Shown: one piece after another, positions 35,735 through 46,140 of the stretch
Position numbering within the stretch: position 1 is the first letter of the stretch
How the letters are laid out: every line of letters starts with the position of its first letter
Assembly (NCBI GenBank): GCA_051861205.1
Contig: JBHYDC010000016.1
Span: 1 to 64,000, forward strand
Direction of reading: 5' to 3'
DNA from: JBHYDC01 sp051861205
GTDB lineage: Bacteria > Pseudomonadota > Alphaproteobacteria > Rhizobiales > Pleomorphomonadaceae
DNA: 64,000 nucleotides
Position numbers and translations under genes: made by a program
Notes under the pieces: generated by a model
What the model was told of the DNA's origin: nothing
The model's database searches: none
Seen by the model: the letters and a program-made list of their open reading frames with translations, nothing else

Positions 35735-35903
35735 GGGCAGGGGAACCCGCGAGCTGCACGGCGCAACGGGCCGAGCCTGCAAAGTTCAAGACCGGGTCGG
35801 TCAATCACTTGTTCACCGACGCCCTCACTCGGCATTGGAATTTGCGCTATTCTTGGAAAATCGCAATGGGCTTGCAATAGTGGGTGAACTCATAAGAGTT
35901 CAT

Positions 35904-36080
35904 ATGAAGGCGATGAACGATAGTATGTTTTTTGAATCACCTGAGCTGTCTGCCGCTACGGCCGACCTTGAGGACGCCTTGCATTTCCTCCGCACTAAAT
36001 TGTCGGATACGCCTGAAAATCAGTGGGAGCGCGAGCGGATTGAAAAGGAACTGTCGCGCCGCGCCAAATTTGATCCATAA
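35904..36080 (+). CDS. Small hypothetical helical protein
   Basis: 58 residues from ATG 35904, preceded by AAGAG. It reads as a charged helical protein (SAATADLEDALHFLRTKL, ERERIEKELSRRAKFDP). No family is recognised. It lies between pyrG and a toxin-antitoxin pair and is AT-richer than pyrG. The chance of a spurious frame is real. Confidence 0.4.
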   Translation: MKAMNDSMFFESPELSAATADLEDALHFLRTKLSDTPENQWERERIEKELSRRAKFDP

Positions 36081-36165
36081 TGGTCAAATTGGTGGTATTC
36101 GACGATGCCGCAAAGTGCGTTACGGCGTGCGACCGTGTAAACTGTCCGCCAGGAGGCTCGCCGCC

Positions 36166-36435
36166 ATGAACGCGCACGACAGTGACACCAGAGAAACCAG
36201 AGACGTCCACGCAAGACGTATTGCATTGGCGGCATGGTTAGCGCGCTCAAAAGACCTGTCTTCGGCTGATCTCGATAAGATCGAGTCTGAACTCATGTCC
36301 ATATTGGGACGAGACACTCATGACAGCATGAAAGGTCGCCGAATTGGTGGCCGCTTTGCTGGCGTGTTCGACGTCGGACCCGAATTCTTTGAACCGCTTC
36401 CCGAAAAGGACCTGAAGGCCTGGGAAGGCGAATGA
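36166..36435 (+). CDS. Antitoxin-like protein with a Phd-type C-terminus
   Basis: 89 residues with a strong AGGAGG before ATG 36166. The C-terminal GGRFAGVFDVGPEFFEPLPE followed by KDLKAWEGE is the toxin-binding tail seen in many Phd-type antitoxins (D/EF..PLP....AFEG). The N-terminal 50 residues are helical and charged (RRIALAAWLARSKDLSSADL), and I see no Phd DNA-binding fold. The stop overlaps the ATG of the PIN-domain gene (ATGA at 36432-36435). Confidence 0.7.
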   Translation: MNAHDSDTRETRDVHARRIALAAWLARSKDLSSADLDKIESELMSILGRDTHDSMKGRRIGGRFAGVFDVGPEFFEPLPEKDLKAWEGE

Positions 36436-36818
36436 AGTTTTTGCTCGATTCCCATGCCTACCTGTTTTGGCTGACAAAGCCTTCTCGCTTATCGCCTGCC
36501 GCACGCGAGGCAATCGAAGCTCAAGTCGATACGATCTATGTCAGCGCAATAACCGCATTTGAAATCGGCTTTAAGTTCAGGTTGGGTAAGCTGCCGGAGG
36601 CCTTCGCGGTTGCTTCCTACACCCAAGCTATACTTCAGCTTGAAGGCTTTATTGAACTGCCGATTTCGCTTGAAAACTGCGAACTTGCCGCAGCATTTAT
36701 ATCTCCCCACCGCGACCCATTCGACCGCATGCTCGCCGCCCAATCCATCATCGGCGACCTCACCCTCATCTCCAGCGACACCGCCATGGACCAGTTCGGC
36801 GCGCGCCGTTTGTGGTGA
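36432..36818 (+). CDS. vapC: PIN-domain toxin, VapC type (second pair)
   Basis: 128 residues. The catalytic acids are Asp 6 (FLLDSHAYLF), Glu in ITAFEIGFKF, Asp in RDPFDRMLAAQ and Asp in SSDTAMDQFG, a full PIN set. This is the 'LLDTHALLW' type common in type II toxin-antitoxin pairs. It overlaps the antitoxin gene by 4 bases. It sits between pyrG and the glutaminase gene, a site otherwise occupied by housekeeping genes, suggesting insertion. Confidence 0.88.
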   Translation: MKFLLDSHAYLFWLTKPSRLSPAAREAIEAQVDTIYVSAITAFEIGFKFRLGKLPEAFAVASYTQAILQLEGFIELPISLENCELAAAFISPHRDPFDRMLAAQSIIGDLTLISSDTAMDQFGARRLW

Positions 36819-36963
36819 TCGCACTCCGCCTCACCCCCGTCCGCGATACCCCGGCACGCCTTGTTCCGGCACCCAAGCGCCCTTCGGCGCGTGGCCCGTC
36901 GCTCAGAACACATCAATCGGGATCCCGCCGCTGCGGGTTCCAACCCCTCCGACGGAGCCCCCC

Positions 36964-37902
36964 GTGGTCGACCCCAGCCAACTCGGCGACATCCTCGCGC
37001 GCATCCACCGCGATCTCGCCCCGCTGACCGCCAAGGGCAAGCCCGCGACCTACATCCCCGAGCTTGCCAAGGTCGACCCATCCCGCTTTGGCATCGCCGT
37101 CGCGCTTATCGATGGCACGGTCCACACCGTGGGCGATGCCGCCGAGCCTTTTTCCATCCAGAGCATATCGAAGATTTTCGGCCTCACCCTCGCGCTCGGC
37201 CGGGTGGGGGAGGGGCTGTGGGCCCGCGTCGGCCGCGAACCCTCCGGCTCCCGCTTCAACTCGATCGTCCAGCTCGAACAGGAGCACGGCCGCCCCCGCA
37301 ATCCCTTCATCAACGCCGGCGCCATCGTCGTCACCGACGTGATCGCAGAGGGCCATGAGCCGCGCGAAACCCTTGGCGAACTCGTCACCTTCGTCCGCTT
37401 CCTGTCCGGCGCCGCCGATATCGTGATCGACAGCGCCGTTGCCGCGTCGGAAAAGTCCACCGGCCACGCCAATTTCGCGCTCGCCCATTTCCTCAAAGCG
37501 CACGGCAATCTCACCGGCGCGCCGGAGCGTGTTCTCGGTGTCTATTTCCACCAGTGCGCGCTCGCCATGAGCTGCGCGCAGCTTGCCCGCGCCGGCTTGT
37601 TTCTCGCCTCCGCCGGCCGCAACCCCGTCACCCGCTACACCATCGTCTCGCCGCTGCGCGCCCGCCGCATCAACGCGCTGATGATGAGCTGCGGCCTTTA
37701 TGACGCCTCCGGCGACTTCGCCTTTCGCGTCGGTCTGCCCGCCAAAAGCGGCGTCGGCGGCGGCATTCTCGCCATCGTTCCAGGCGTTGGCACCATTGCC
37801 GTCTGGTCGCCGGGGCTGGACGCGACCGGCAGTTCGCTTGTCGGCACGCTGGCATTGGAACAGCTGGCGGCGGCCATGAATTGGTCTGTATTCTCAGGCT
37901 GA
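36964..37902 (+). CDS. glsA: Glutaminase
   Basis: 312 residues from a GTG at 36964, which has GGAG 8 bases upstream and gives the usual length. It hydrolyses glutamine to glutamate and ammonia. FSIQSISKIFGL carries the Ser-X-X-Lys catalytic pair; SRFNSIVQLE and NPFINAGAIVV supply the Asn positions; GIGAGGGILA-like SGVGGGILAIVPG is the C-terminal motif. The fold is beta-lactamase-like. It could serve nitrogen metabolism or acid resistance; the neighbours do not decide. Confidence 0.94.
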   Translation: MVDPSQLGDILARIHRDLAPLTAKGKPATYIPELAKVDPSRFGIAVALIDGTVHTVGDAAEPFSIQSISKIFGLTLALGRVGEGLWARVGREPSGSRFNSIVQLEQEHGRPRNPFINAGAIVVTDVIAEGHEPRETLGELVTFVRFLSGAADIVIDSAVAASEKSTGHANFALAHFLKAHGNLTGAPERVLGVYFHQCALAMSCAQLARAGLFLASAGRNPVTRYTIVSPLRARRINALMMSCGLYDASGDFAFRVGLPAKSGVGGGILAIVPGVGTIAVWSPGLDATGSSLVGTLALEQLAAAMNWSVFSG

Positions 37903-37999
37903 TCGCCGCGCAGCGTGCGCCGCTCTTTGCAGCGTCACACTCCTCGTCTATAGAACGCGCCATGCAACCAAGAGATAGCTTGCCAAGCAGGAGCCTCCC

Positions 38000-39274
<1,275 letters not shown>

Positions 39275-39292
39275 CGATTAACCCAAGTATTG

Positions 39293-39323
39293 TCGGTAGA
39301 TCCCGGACTGCGGGGTCTACCGA
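39293..39323. terminator. Hairpin between eno and a convergent gene
   Basis: TCGGTAGATCCCG-GACTG-CGGGGTCTACCGA gives a 13-bp stem with one T-G wobble. It lies 18 bases past the eno stop and 21 before the stop of the convergent 39344-40048 gene, so it may serve both. No T-run follows, so it may act with a factor. Confidence 0.5.
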
Positions 39324-39343
39324 TAAATGTGTTGAAATTGAAA

Positions 39344-40048
39344 TCAGGTCGGTTGAGCTTTTTGGAGAACTTCCCTGCAAATATTCTCCATCTTAGCGAC
39401 ACTTTCTTCAATCTCACCACGAATGTGATCAGTTTCTCCGTCACCCCAACCAATATCATTTTCGTATTTTTGCCTCTTTTCATTCGATAGATTGGAATTC
39501 TGAAGTAAAAAATGTGTTGAATTAAAAACTGTATTATATGATACAACAAAAACTTGAAACAGCTTGTCGCTTTCCTTCCCAAATGAATACGCAAATGCAA
39601 ACCTGCGAGCATTAAGCTCCTTCAAAAATCCAAGTTCTTTGTTGAGTCTCTCCAGCGGAGCATAGATTGCATCTTTGGAATTATCGTCCTGTTCAGCCTC
39701 CTGTTTGGGTCGGCTGCTGCCTTCCCCGGCAAAACTGAACGGTTGGCGGGCTGACTGGAACAATGCTGCTGCCTTGTAGAAATCCGCTAGAACCTGTTCG
39801 GCTAAGTCGTTTTTGCGTTTCCAATCCGCCATTTCACGATCATGCGCAAATTTTCGCTTAGCAAGATCTATGTCCACATCTGCTTTTTTATTTGCTAGTT
39901 CAATATCAGTTTCATGCCTTTTATCATGTATGTCGAGTAATGTCCTTCGATTCAACATCATCCCAACTATACTTACTATGCTAGAAACTAACGCTGCCGC
40001 AACGGCTGGTCCGATGAGTGAGCGCCCATGGGTCAAAAGCCATTCCAT
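39344..40048 (-). CDS. Hypothetical membrane-anchored coiled-coil protein
   Basis: 234 residues. One N-terminal membrane helix (about 11-31: LIGPAVAAALVSSIVSIVGMM) is followed by a long charged coiled coil rich in Lys, Glu and Asp (DIHDKRHETDIELANKKAD and on to about residue 90). The remainder is helical with no known motif. I do not recognise it. It is AT-richer than eno and the genes to the right, and looks like an inserted accessory gene. Confidence 0.65.
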   Translation of the reverse strand: MEWLLTHGRSLIGPAVAAALVSSIVSIVGMMLNRRTLLDIHDKRHETDIELANKKADVDIDLAKRKFAHDREMADWKRKNDLAEQVLADFYKAAALFQSARQPFSFAGEGSSRPKQEAEQDDNSKDAIYAPLERLNKELGFLKELNARRFAFAYSFGKESDKLFQVFVVSYNTVFNSTHFLLQNSNLSNEKRQKYENDIGWGDGETDHIRGEIEESVAKMENICREVLQKAQPT

Positions 40049-40194
40049 AGTGGAATCCGATCGGCAATTGGTCAGGAGTTACGGAGCATGCCACGGCCCT
40101 ATGATTGTTATCAATGCGAATGGCCTGCGAACGTCGAAATAGACAATCAGTCAAAATTTGACAAACCGTCCAAACCCCTGTTACCCCTCACTTC

Positions 40195-40842
40195 ATGTCC
40201 GCCGTCCTAAACCGCTACATCCCCATCGCCGATGCCGTCGCCCTCCTTCTCGCGCCCCAAGCGGAGGTCGTCGTCCACAATCTCGATACCCAGCAGATCC
40301 ACTACATCGCCAACGCCTTCTCCAAACGCCGCCCCGGCGACCCATCGCTCACCGAGGCCGGCCCGGAGCTCGACCTTTCCGACGATGTCATCGGCCCCTA
40401 TCCCAAGACGAACGTCGACGGTCGGCGCCTGAAATCCATCACCACCGTCCTGCGCGACGACGCCGGCCGCTCCGTCGGCCTTCTCTGCATCAATCTCGAC
40501 GTCGAGGCCTTCTCAAAGCTCGCCGACCATATCCAAGCCCTCATCGCGATCCCCGTCCATGAGCCGAAACCCGCCCTCCTGTTCGACGGCGATTGGCGCG
40601 AGCACGTCAATGGACTTGTCGCCCGCTTCCTGAACCAGCGCCGCGCCACACTTTCCGGCCTCACAAGCGCCGATCGCGACGACCTTCTCGCCGCGCTCCA
40701 CGCCGAGGGCATCTTCGAAATCCGCAATGTGACGCCCTATGTGGCCGACGTTCTCGGCCTCTCCCGCGCCACGATCTACAACCGCCTCGGTGCCATCCGC
40801 CGCTCGCGCGCCGCAGACCTACCAGCGAGTTTATCCCTATGA
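40195..40842 (+). CDS. YheO-type PAS/HTH transcriptional regulator
   Basis: 215 residues. The N-terminal half is a YheO-like PAS domain (AEVVVHNLDTQQIHYIANAF, SITTVLRDDAGRSVGLLCIN) and the C-terminal half an HTH (GIFEIRNVTPYVADVLGLS, RATIYNRLGAIR). DauR, which controls D-arginine catabolism, has this layout. Its stop overlaps the ATG of the aminotransferase gene (ATGA at 40839), so the regulator probably controls its own operon. The ligand is unknown; an amino acid is plausible. Confidence 0.85.
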   Translation: MSAVLNRYIPIADAVALLLAPQAEVVVHNLDTQQIHYIANAFSKRRPGDPSLTEAGPELDLSDDVIGPYPKTNVDGRRLKSITTVLRDDAGRSVGLLCINLDVEAFSKLADHIQALIAIPVHEPKPALLFDGDWREHVNGLVARFLNQRRATLSGLTSADRDDLLAALHAEGIFEIRNVTPYVADVLGLSRATIYNRLGAIRRSRAADLPASLSL

Positions 40843-41978
40843 AATCAAAGCTGCGCGACTTCGCCCTGGAAGTTCATTTCTCCCGCTGGGAATTTGCCGC
40901 CAAGTATAACCTCACTGGCTCCGATGCCGAAAACATGCGGATGAACGAACTCCTCGATCTCGCCTCCGAGAAAGACCGCGCCGCCTTCAACACCGTCGGC
41001 CTCGGCTACACCGAGACCTTCGGCGCTCCCGCGCTGCGCCAAGAAATTGCCGGGACTTACGACACCGTCCAGCCGGAGCATCTTTGCTGTTTTGCCGGCG
41101 CGGAAGAGGCGATCTACATCGTCAACACGGTTCTCCTCGAACCGGACGACCACGCCATCGTCATCACGCCCAACTATCAGGCCGCCGAATCCATTCCCTT
41201 GTCGATCTGCGCCGTCACCGGCGTGCCGCTCGATATCGACACCGGCTGGGGCCTCGATATCGAGGCGTTCAAGGCCGCGATCCGCCCCAATACCAAGCTC
41301 GTGTCGATCAACTTTCCGAACAATCCCACCGGCAAGATCATCCCCCGCGCTACCTTGGATGCGATCGTCGATCTCTGCCGAAGCCGCGGCATTTGGCTCT
41401 TCAGCGACGAGGTCTACCGACTTCTTGAGCGAGACCCCGTCCTCCGCCTGCCGCAGGTCGCCGACATCTACGAGCGCGGGATTTCCCTCAACGTTATGTC
41501 TAAGGCCTATGGTTTGCCGGGCCTCCGGATCGGCTGGCTCGCCTGCAAGGACCGCGACATGCTGGTCCGCTTCGAGCGCTACAAGCACTACCTCTCCATC
41601 TGCAATTCCGCCCCCTCCGAGATTCTGGCCCGCATCGCGCTGAAGGCCCGCGACACCATCCTCGCCAAAAACCGCGCCGTCATCGCCGCCAACCTCATTG
41701 CGCTCGACGCCTTCTTCGCAGACTTCCCGGCCCTGTTCGATTGGAAGGTGCCGTCCGGCGGCTGCGTCGGTTTCATCGGCTATCGCGGCGACGACGGCGT
41801 TGAAACCTTCACGCGCCGCTTGGTGGAAGAGGCGGGCGTCCTCCTCCTGCCCGCCAGCGTCTACCGGTCCGATCTGAACCCCGTGCCCGCCGATTGCTTC
41901 CGCATCGGCTTTGGCCGTTCGCATGTGCCCGAAGCCCTCGTCGTCCTGCGAAACTGGCTCCAGCGCAACTCGCCCTAA
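40839..41978 (+). CDS. PLP-dependent aminotransferase, class I/II
   Basis: 379 residues from ATG 40839, four bases overlapping the regulator. It is a fold type I PLP enzyme: SINFPNNPTGKII, FSDEVYRLLE, then NVMSKAYGLPGLRIGW, where the Lys of SKAYGL forms the Schiff base. The beginning FALEVHFSRWEFAAKYNLTG and the missing aromatic features do not allow a substrate call. Pairing with a YheO-type regulator suggests amino-acid breakdown. An extension upstream of 40839 runs into the regulator's other frame. Confidence 0.85.
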   Translation: MKSKLRDFALEVHFSRWEFAAKYNLTGSDAENMRMNELLDLASEKDRAAFNTVGLGYTETFGAPALRQEIAGTYDTVQPEHLCCFAGAEEAIYIVNTVLLEPDDHAIVITPNYQAAESIPLSICAVTGVPLDIDTGWGLDIEAFKAAIRPNTKLVSINFPNNPTGKIIPRATLDAIVDLCRSRGIWLFSDEVYRLLERDPVLRLPQVADIYERGISLNVMSKAYGLPGLRIGWLACKDRDMLVRFERYKHYLSICNSAPSEILARIALKARDTILAKNRAVIAANLIALDAFFADFPALFDWKVPSGGCVGFIGYRGDDGVETFTRRLVEEAGVLLLPASVYRSDLNPVPADCFRIGFGRSHVPEALVVLRNWLQRNSP

Positions 41979-42106
41979 GCACCGCCGCCGTGGGATAACC
42001 CTCGCCGAACCGCTCCGCCGCGTCACACGGGCCGCCCGCTCCTCTGGCGAAAGGGGCCGGCGAAGTCTACGTTTGCACGGTCCCGAATCATAAACCGAGC
42101 CGCCCT

Positions 42107-43933
42107 TTGTCCGCGCTTCCCGCTTTCGACACGCCTGCCCGCGCCATCCTCGGCGTTACCGCGTCCGTGTCCGATCGCTTCTGGCTCGACCGGATCGATG
42201 CCGTCCGCGCCCCCGTCGCGCTCGCCATCGCCCAGCGCCACGGCCTTCCCGAAGTTGTCGCCCGCGTCCTCGCCGGGCGCGATGTGACCTGTGATGACGC
42301 TCCGGGCTACCTCGATCCCAGCCTCAAAGCCCTGATGCCGGATCCCTCGGCCCTCACCGAGATGGATGCCGCCGCCGCCCGCATCGCCGATGCCGTGGAG
42401 CGGGGCGAGCGCATCGCCATCTTCGGCGATTACGACGTGGACGGCGCCACGTCCTCGGCCCTTCTCGGCCGCTTCCTTCAAGCCCAGGGCCTCGATCCCG
42501 CCGTCTATATCCCCGACCGGCTGATCGACGGCTACGGCCCGAACCCCCGCGCCATCGCCGATCTTGCCGCCGCCGGCGCCACGCTGCTGGTCACGCTCGA
42601 TTGCGGCACCCAGTCGTTCGAGGCGTTCGAAGCCGCCGCCCGCGCCGGGCTCGACGTCGTGACGCTCGACCACCATCAAGCCGGCCTCGAACTCCCCCGC
42701 ATCGCCGCTCTCGTCAATCCGAACCGGCAGGACGATCTTTCCGGCCAGGGCCACCTCGCCGCCGTCGGCGTCACCTTCCTCAGTGTCGTCGCGATCAACC
42801 GCGAGCTTCGCCGCCGGGGCTGGTACAAACGCCGCGCGCAGGCCGAGCCGGATCTCCTCGCGCTGCTCGATCTCGTCGCGCTCGGCACCGTTTGCGATGT
42901 CGTGCCCCTCATCGGCCTCAACCGCGCCTTCGTCGCCAAGGGTTTGGTTGCCATGCGCGCACGGGCGAATCGCGGCCTTGCCGCGCTTGGCGATGTCACC
43001 CGCCTGTCCGGCCCGCCGACGCCCTATCACCTCGGCTTCATGCTCGGCCCGCGCATCAATGCCGGCGGCCGCATCGGCGATGCCGCACTCGGCGCGCGCC
43101 TTTTGATGTGCACCGATCCGGTCGAGGCCGGGCGCATCGCCGCTGAACTCGATCGCTTGAACAAAGAGCGGCAAGCCCTTGAAATTCAAGCGCTCGATGA
43201 AGCCGAAGCTATGGTCGCCGGTCCGCTCGCGTCAAGCGATCCAGCCGTCCTCGTGGTCGCATCCGCGAATTGGCATCGCGGCATCGTCGGCCTCGTCGCG
43301 GCTCGCCTGAAAGAGCGTCACAACCGACCCGCCATCGCTATCGCGCTGGATGCGGACGGCACCGGCACCGGTTCCTGCCGCTCCATTTCCGGCGTCGATC
43401 TCGGTTCCGTCGTGCGCGCCGCCGTCGATCACGGGCTGATCGTGAAGGGCGGCGGGCACGCCATGGCCGCCGGGCTCACCGTCCGCGCCGCCGCCATTCC
43501 CGCGTTTGAGGCCTTCGTGGACGCCCGCGTCCGCTCCGGCGTCGCCGCCGCCCGCGAAATCCGCACGCTCTCCATCGATGCCGCCATCACCGCCGGCGGC
43601 GCCACCATCGACCTCGTCGAAACCATCGAGCGGGCAGGGCCCTTTGGCGCCGGCCAGCCCGATCCCGTCGTCGTACTTCCCGCGCACCGCGTGGTTTATG
43701 CCGAGATCGCCGGCCAAGGCCACGTCCGCCTCACGCTCGCCTCGTCGGACGGTTCGCGCATCAAAGCCATGGCCTTCCGCGCCGCCGACCGCCCCCTCGG
43801 CGAGTTCCTCCTGAAAACCCGCGACCGCCCCATCCACATCGCCGGCGTTCTCAGCCTCGACCATTGGCAGGGCGAGCCAAAAGTCCAGCTCCGCGTGCTC
43901 GATGCCGCCGATCCCGGACGGGGAAGGGGGTAG
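42107..43933 (+). CDS. recJ: Single-stranded-DNA exonuclease RecJ
   Basis: 608 residues. A TTG at 42107 is the likely start, although no strong ribosome binding site is evident; relatives begin near this point. DHH-family motifs are present: FGDYDVDGATSSALL, LDCGT, LDHHQAG, NAGGRIG, and the C-terminal GTGSCRSISGVDLGSVV and GGGHAMAAGLTV. RecJ degrades single-stranded DNA 5'-3' in recombination and mismatch repair. Confidence 0.95.
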   Translation: MSALPAFDTPARAILGVTASVSDRFWLDRIDAVRAPVALAIAQRHGLPEVVARVLAGRDVTCDDAPGYLDPSLKALMPDPSALTEMDAAAARIADAVERGERIAIFGDYDVDGATSSALLGRFLQAQGLDPAVYIPDRLIDGYGPNPRAIADLAAAGATLLVTLDCGTQSFEAFEAAARAGLDVVTLDHHQAGLELPRIAALVNPNRQDDLSGQGHLAAVGVTFLSVVAINRELRRRGWYKRRAQAEPDLLALLDLVALGTVCDVVPLIGLNRAFVAKGLVAMRARANRGLAALGDVTRLSGPPTPYHLGFMLGPRINAGGRIGDAALGARLLMCTDPVEAGRIAAELDRLNKERQALEIQALDEAEAMVAGPLASSDPAVLVVASANWHRGIVGLVAARLKERHNRPAIAIALDADGTGTGSCRSISGVDLGSVVRAAVDHGLIVKGGGHAMAAGLTVRAAAIPAFEAFVDARVRSGVAAAREIRTLSIDAAITAGGATIDLVETIERAGPFGAGQPDPVVVLPAHRVVYAEIAGQGHVRLTLASSDGSRIKAMAFRAADRPLGEFLLKTRDRPIHIAGVLSLDHWQGEPKVQLRVLDAADPGRGRG

Positions 43934-43938
43934 GCTCC

Positions 43939-45696
43939 TCAAATCCGGCGGAGCCTATCCTTGATCGATGCCGTTGCGCGGCGCACCAGGCCGGACAGAA
44001 CGGTCTCGCGCCAAGGCGTCTCGTTGCGGTATTTCCAGTATAGATCGCGCAACGGATGCCGGCATTTCGCCTGCCACGGCTTCTTTCTATCTGTGAAATG
44101 AATAATGCCTGGCGATTTCACCGCTTCAAACGCTTCGTCCCAGCTATAAGCGGGATCGAGCCCATTGGGCAGAAACAACCGTGTGTTGGCGTTCCACCTG
44201 AGTGGGAGTATATATGTATTGTCGCAGAAAATCAGATTGAGAATATCCTGATCTTGCAGCGCTATGTATTCCGAATTTTCTCGGAAAGCTCTGATCACGC
44301 ACTCGTGGAAGTTCATTGTCCGTATGGCATCGAGATCAAATATTGCCACGCCTGCATTGAAATAAGTATGTGTCAAAGGCAGCCTTAAGCGCCGGGCTTG
44401 GGTCACTCCGCCTTCGTCGGCACACGCTGCGATGGGTTTGCCGTTCAGGTCCACGTTCCACAGATCAACAAGTGAGTCCGCGACGATCGTATCGGCGTCA
44501 ATATAGATCACCTTCTTGACGTCAGCAGGCAGTACGTCATGCATGATCAGTCGAAAGTAGGTTTCGATAGAGATATGGTCTCTGTTCAAGGGCAACCATG
44601 CGATTTTTTCGCCTGTTACCTTGATAAAGACGATCTCGACACAACCGGATTTTGCAACGCTGGCAAGCTTATCCTGGTCGAACTTGCTCAAACCGCCGCT
44701 GTGTAAAATAAAGACGCGTAGCCGATCTGCTTCCGGCGACATCTTGATTGCAGATCGGATCGTTACTGCCGCGTGGGGCACGTAATTCGCGTCGATGGCG
44801 AAAACCACGTTGATTTTTTCACGTTCCGCGCTCTCTCGGCACTTTGCCTCCTTGGCATTCTCCCGCCGAATGATCGTATCCCGAATGGCCGCGACCGGTA
44901 TGGGAGAGGGCGGGATGAGGCCCACGACGAGGGGTTTCGATGTTACTTTTGCACCCAGCACTTGTTTTGCATAGCTGACATAGACATTCGCCAATCGCTC
45001 CGCAATAAAACCCCAGATGCGTCGCTGGTAAGGATCGTATCCGATGATATCGATCTGTCGTTCTGCGGCTTCCAAAACGTTGAAAAGCCATTCTGCGTAG
45101 GGCAAAAACAGATTTTTACGCATTACCATGATATTCCCGAAAAAGGCGTGCCTGTTCGTCATGACCTGTGTCATGAATGGCGTCATTTCCGGGGTTATGT
45201 CTCGTATGATATCCTCGACGATATCGATGTCGCGTGAGAAATGCTCTCGTGCGTACATATCATAATTCGTCATCGCCTTCGCCGGCACTCCGATTGGGTG
45301 CACATTCCAAACAGGCGATGTAATTATGTCATATGATTTGCATTCTTCCAGAATTCGGTTGTCGTTCCATCCGAATTTTTTGTGCCCATGAGATGAAATG
45401 TCTAAAAAATGGCGCTGCTTTTGCTTTTTGTTCTCTGCGAAATTGAGGATTCTTCGGTAATGCATCAATCCATAGTGGTCGGCCTCAACATTTTTCCACA
45501 TCCAATATAAAGCGGTGAGTTCGCACCAATTTGTGTTCTTATGTGAAATGTTATCACCTGTGTTATCGCCTATCATTGCGTCTAACGACTTCGATGAAAT
45601 ACCCCGTCCAACTTGAATCGGCGTCAGATACTTCGTACGAACGATGGGTGATGCCTTATGGTAGCAAACAGCAATGAAAACTTGCTTTTTTAGCAT
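43939..45696 (-). CDS. DUF4422-GT8 double glycosyltransferase
   Basis: 585 residues. Residues about 1-255 match DUF4422, a glycosyltransferase-like domain (WCELTALYWMWKNVEADHYG then LMHYRRIL). Residues about 290-560 are a GT8 domain: NVVFAIDANYVPHAAVTIRS, the DXD motif VIYIDADTIVADS, and TYFNAGVAIFDL, ending with FTDRKKPWQ. Such fusions build capsule, lipopolysaccharide or glycan side chains. The gene is AT-richer than recJ and clpP and stands alone, suggesting acquisition. Sugars and acceptor are unknown. Confidence 0.88.
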   Translation of the reverse strand: MLKKQVFIAVCYHKASPIVRTKYLTPIQVGRGISSKSLDAMIGDNTGDNISHKNTNWCELTALYWMWKNVEADHYGLMHYRRILNFAENKKQKQRHFLDISSHGHKKFGWNDNRILEECKSYDIITSPVWNVHPIGVPAKAMTNYDMYAREHFSRDIDIVEDIIRDITPEMTPFMTQVMTNRHAFFGNIMVMRKNLFLPYAEWLFNVLEAAERQIDIIGYDPYQRRIWGFIAERLANVYVSYAKQVLGAKVTSKPLVVGLIPPSPIPVAAIRDTIIRRENAKEAKCRESAEREKINVVFAIDANYVPHAAVTIRSAIKMSPEADRLRVFILHSGGLSKFDQDKLASVAKSGCVEIVFIKVTGEKIAWLPLNRDHISIETYFRLIMHDVLPADVKKVIYIDADTIVADSLVDLWNVDLNGKPIAACADEGGVTQARRLRLPLTHTYFNAGVAIFDLDAIRTMNFHECVIRAFRENSEYIALQDQDILNLIFCDNTYILPLRWNANTRLFLPNGLDPAYSWDEAFEAVKSPGIIHFTDRKKPWQAKCRHPLRDLYWKYRNETPWRETVLSGLVRRATASIKDRLRRI

Positions 45697-46140
45697 TGAA
45701 AATCAAACCATCAACTAGAGAAATACAGACGGTAAACCAAGGGAGCCATAAGCGACGTAGGTTGCCCACCTCATTGCGCGGATCAAATGATTCATTGTTC
45801 AATCGGCCAATAAGGGCAAAAAAATATATAAAATTATATTTAATCCTGTCTACCCGCTTTCCGGCACGCGGGGGCGGCATTTTCCTTTTCGTCTCCCCGA
45901 AGCCCGGAGTTTGCCCAAACTTGCCACGTTCCGTTCACGAGTTTGTCACGACAGGGTGCGCTTTCCGCCACATCACCCACTTTCCGATCCCGCATGCACG
46001 CAATATTTAAGCCCTTGGAGTAGCCAAGGGGGGGCGCGGGATGTAACGATCCCTGTCAACCGATTTGCCGAACGCCGGTAGCCGAGCTTCCAGATGGAGC
46101 CGGTTGCTTGGGCGTTGAGGGCTGAGCGCCGAGAGGACGA
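45697..46140. other. Intergenic region before clpP
   Basis: 444 bases. The left part is AT-rich upstream sequence of the glycosyltransferase gene; the right part is the clpP leader. A hairpin CCCTTGG-AGTAG-CCAAGGG at 46012-46030 lies in the leader. A CTTGGA at 46014 is a weak start for a heat-shock promoter. No convincing gene is seen; a small frame at 45656-45880 reads hydrophobic and lacks support. Confidence 0.4.
46012..46030 (+). promoter_or_regulatory. Hairpin in the clpP leader
   Basis: CCCTTGG-AGTAG-CCAAGGG, a 7-bp perfect stem with a 5-base loop, 110 bases upstream of clpP. Its role is unknown; it could be part of an operator or of the mRNA leader. Confidence 0.3.

Noticed and set aside
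45656..45880. Small hydrophobic frame on the minus strand before the glycosyltransferase gene.
   Set aside because: It overlaps the glycosyltransferase start, has mixed hydrophobic text without a clean helix, and lacks a binding site.
46014..46042. CTTGGA-N17-CGGGAT as a heat-shock promoter for clpP.
   Set aside because: Only the first element fits; the -10 half lacks CCANAT, and the site overlaps a hairpin that explains the CTTGG.
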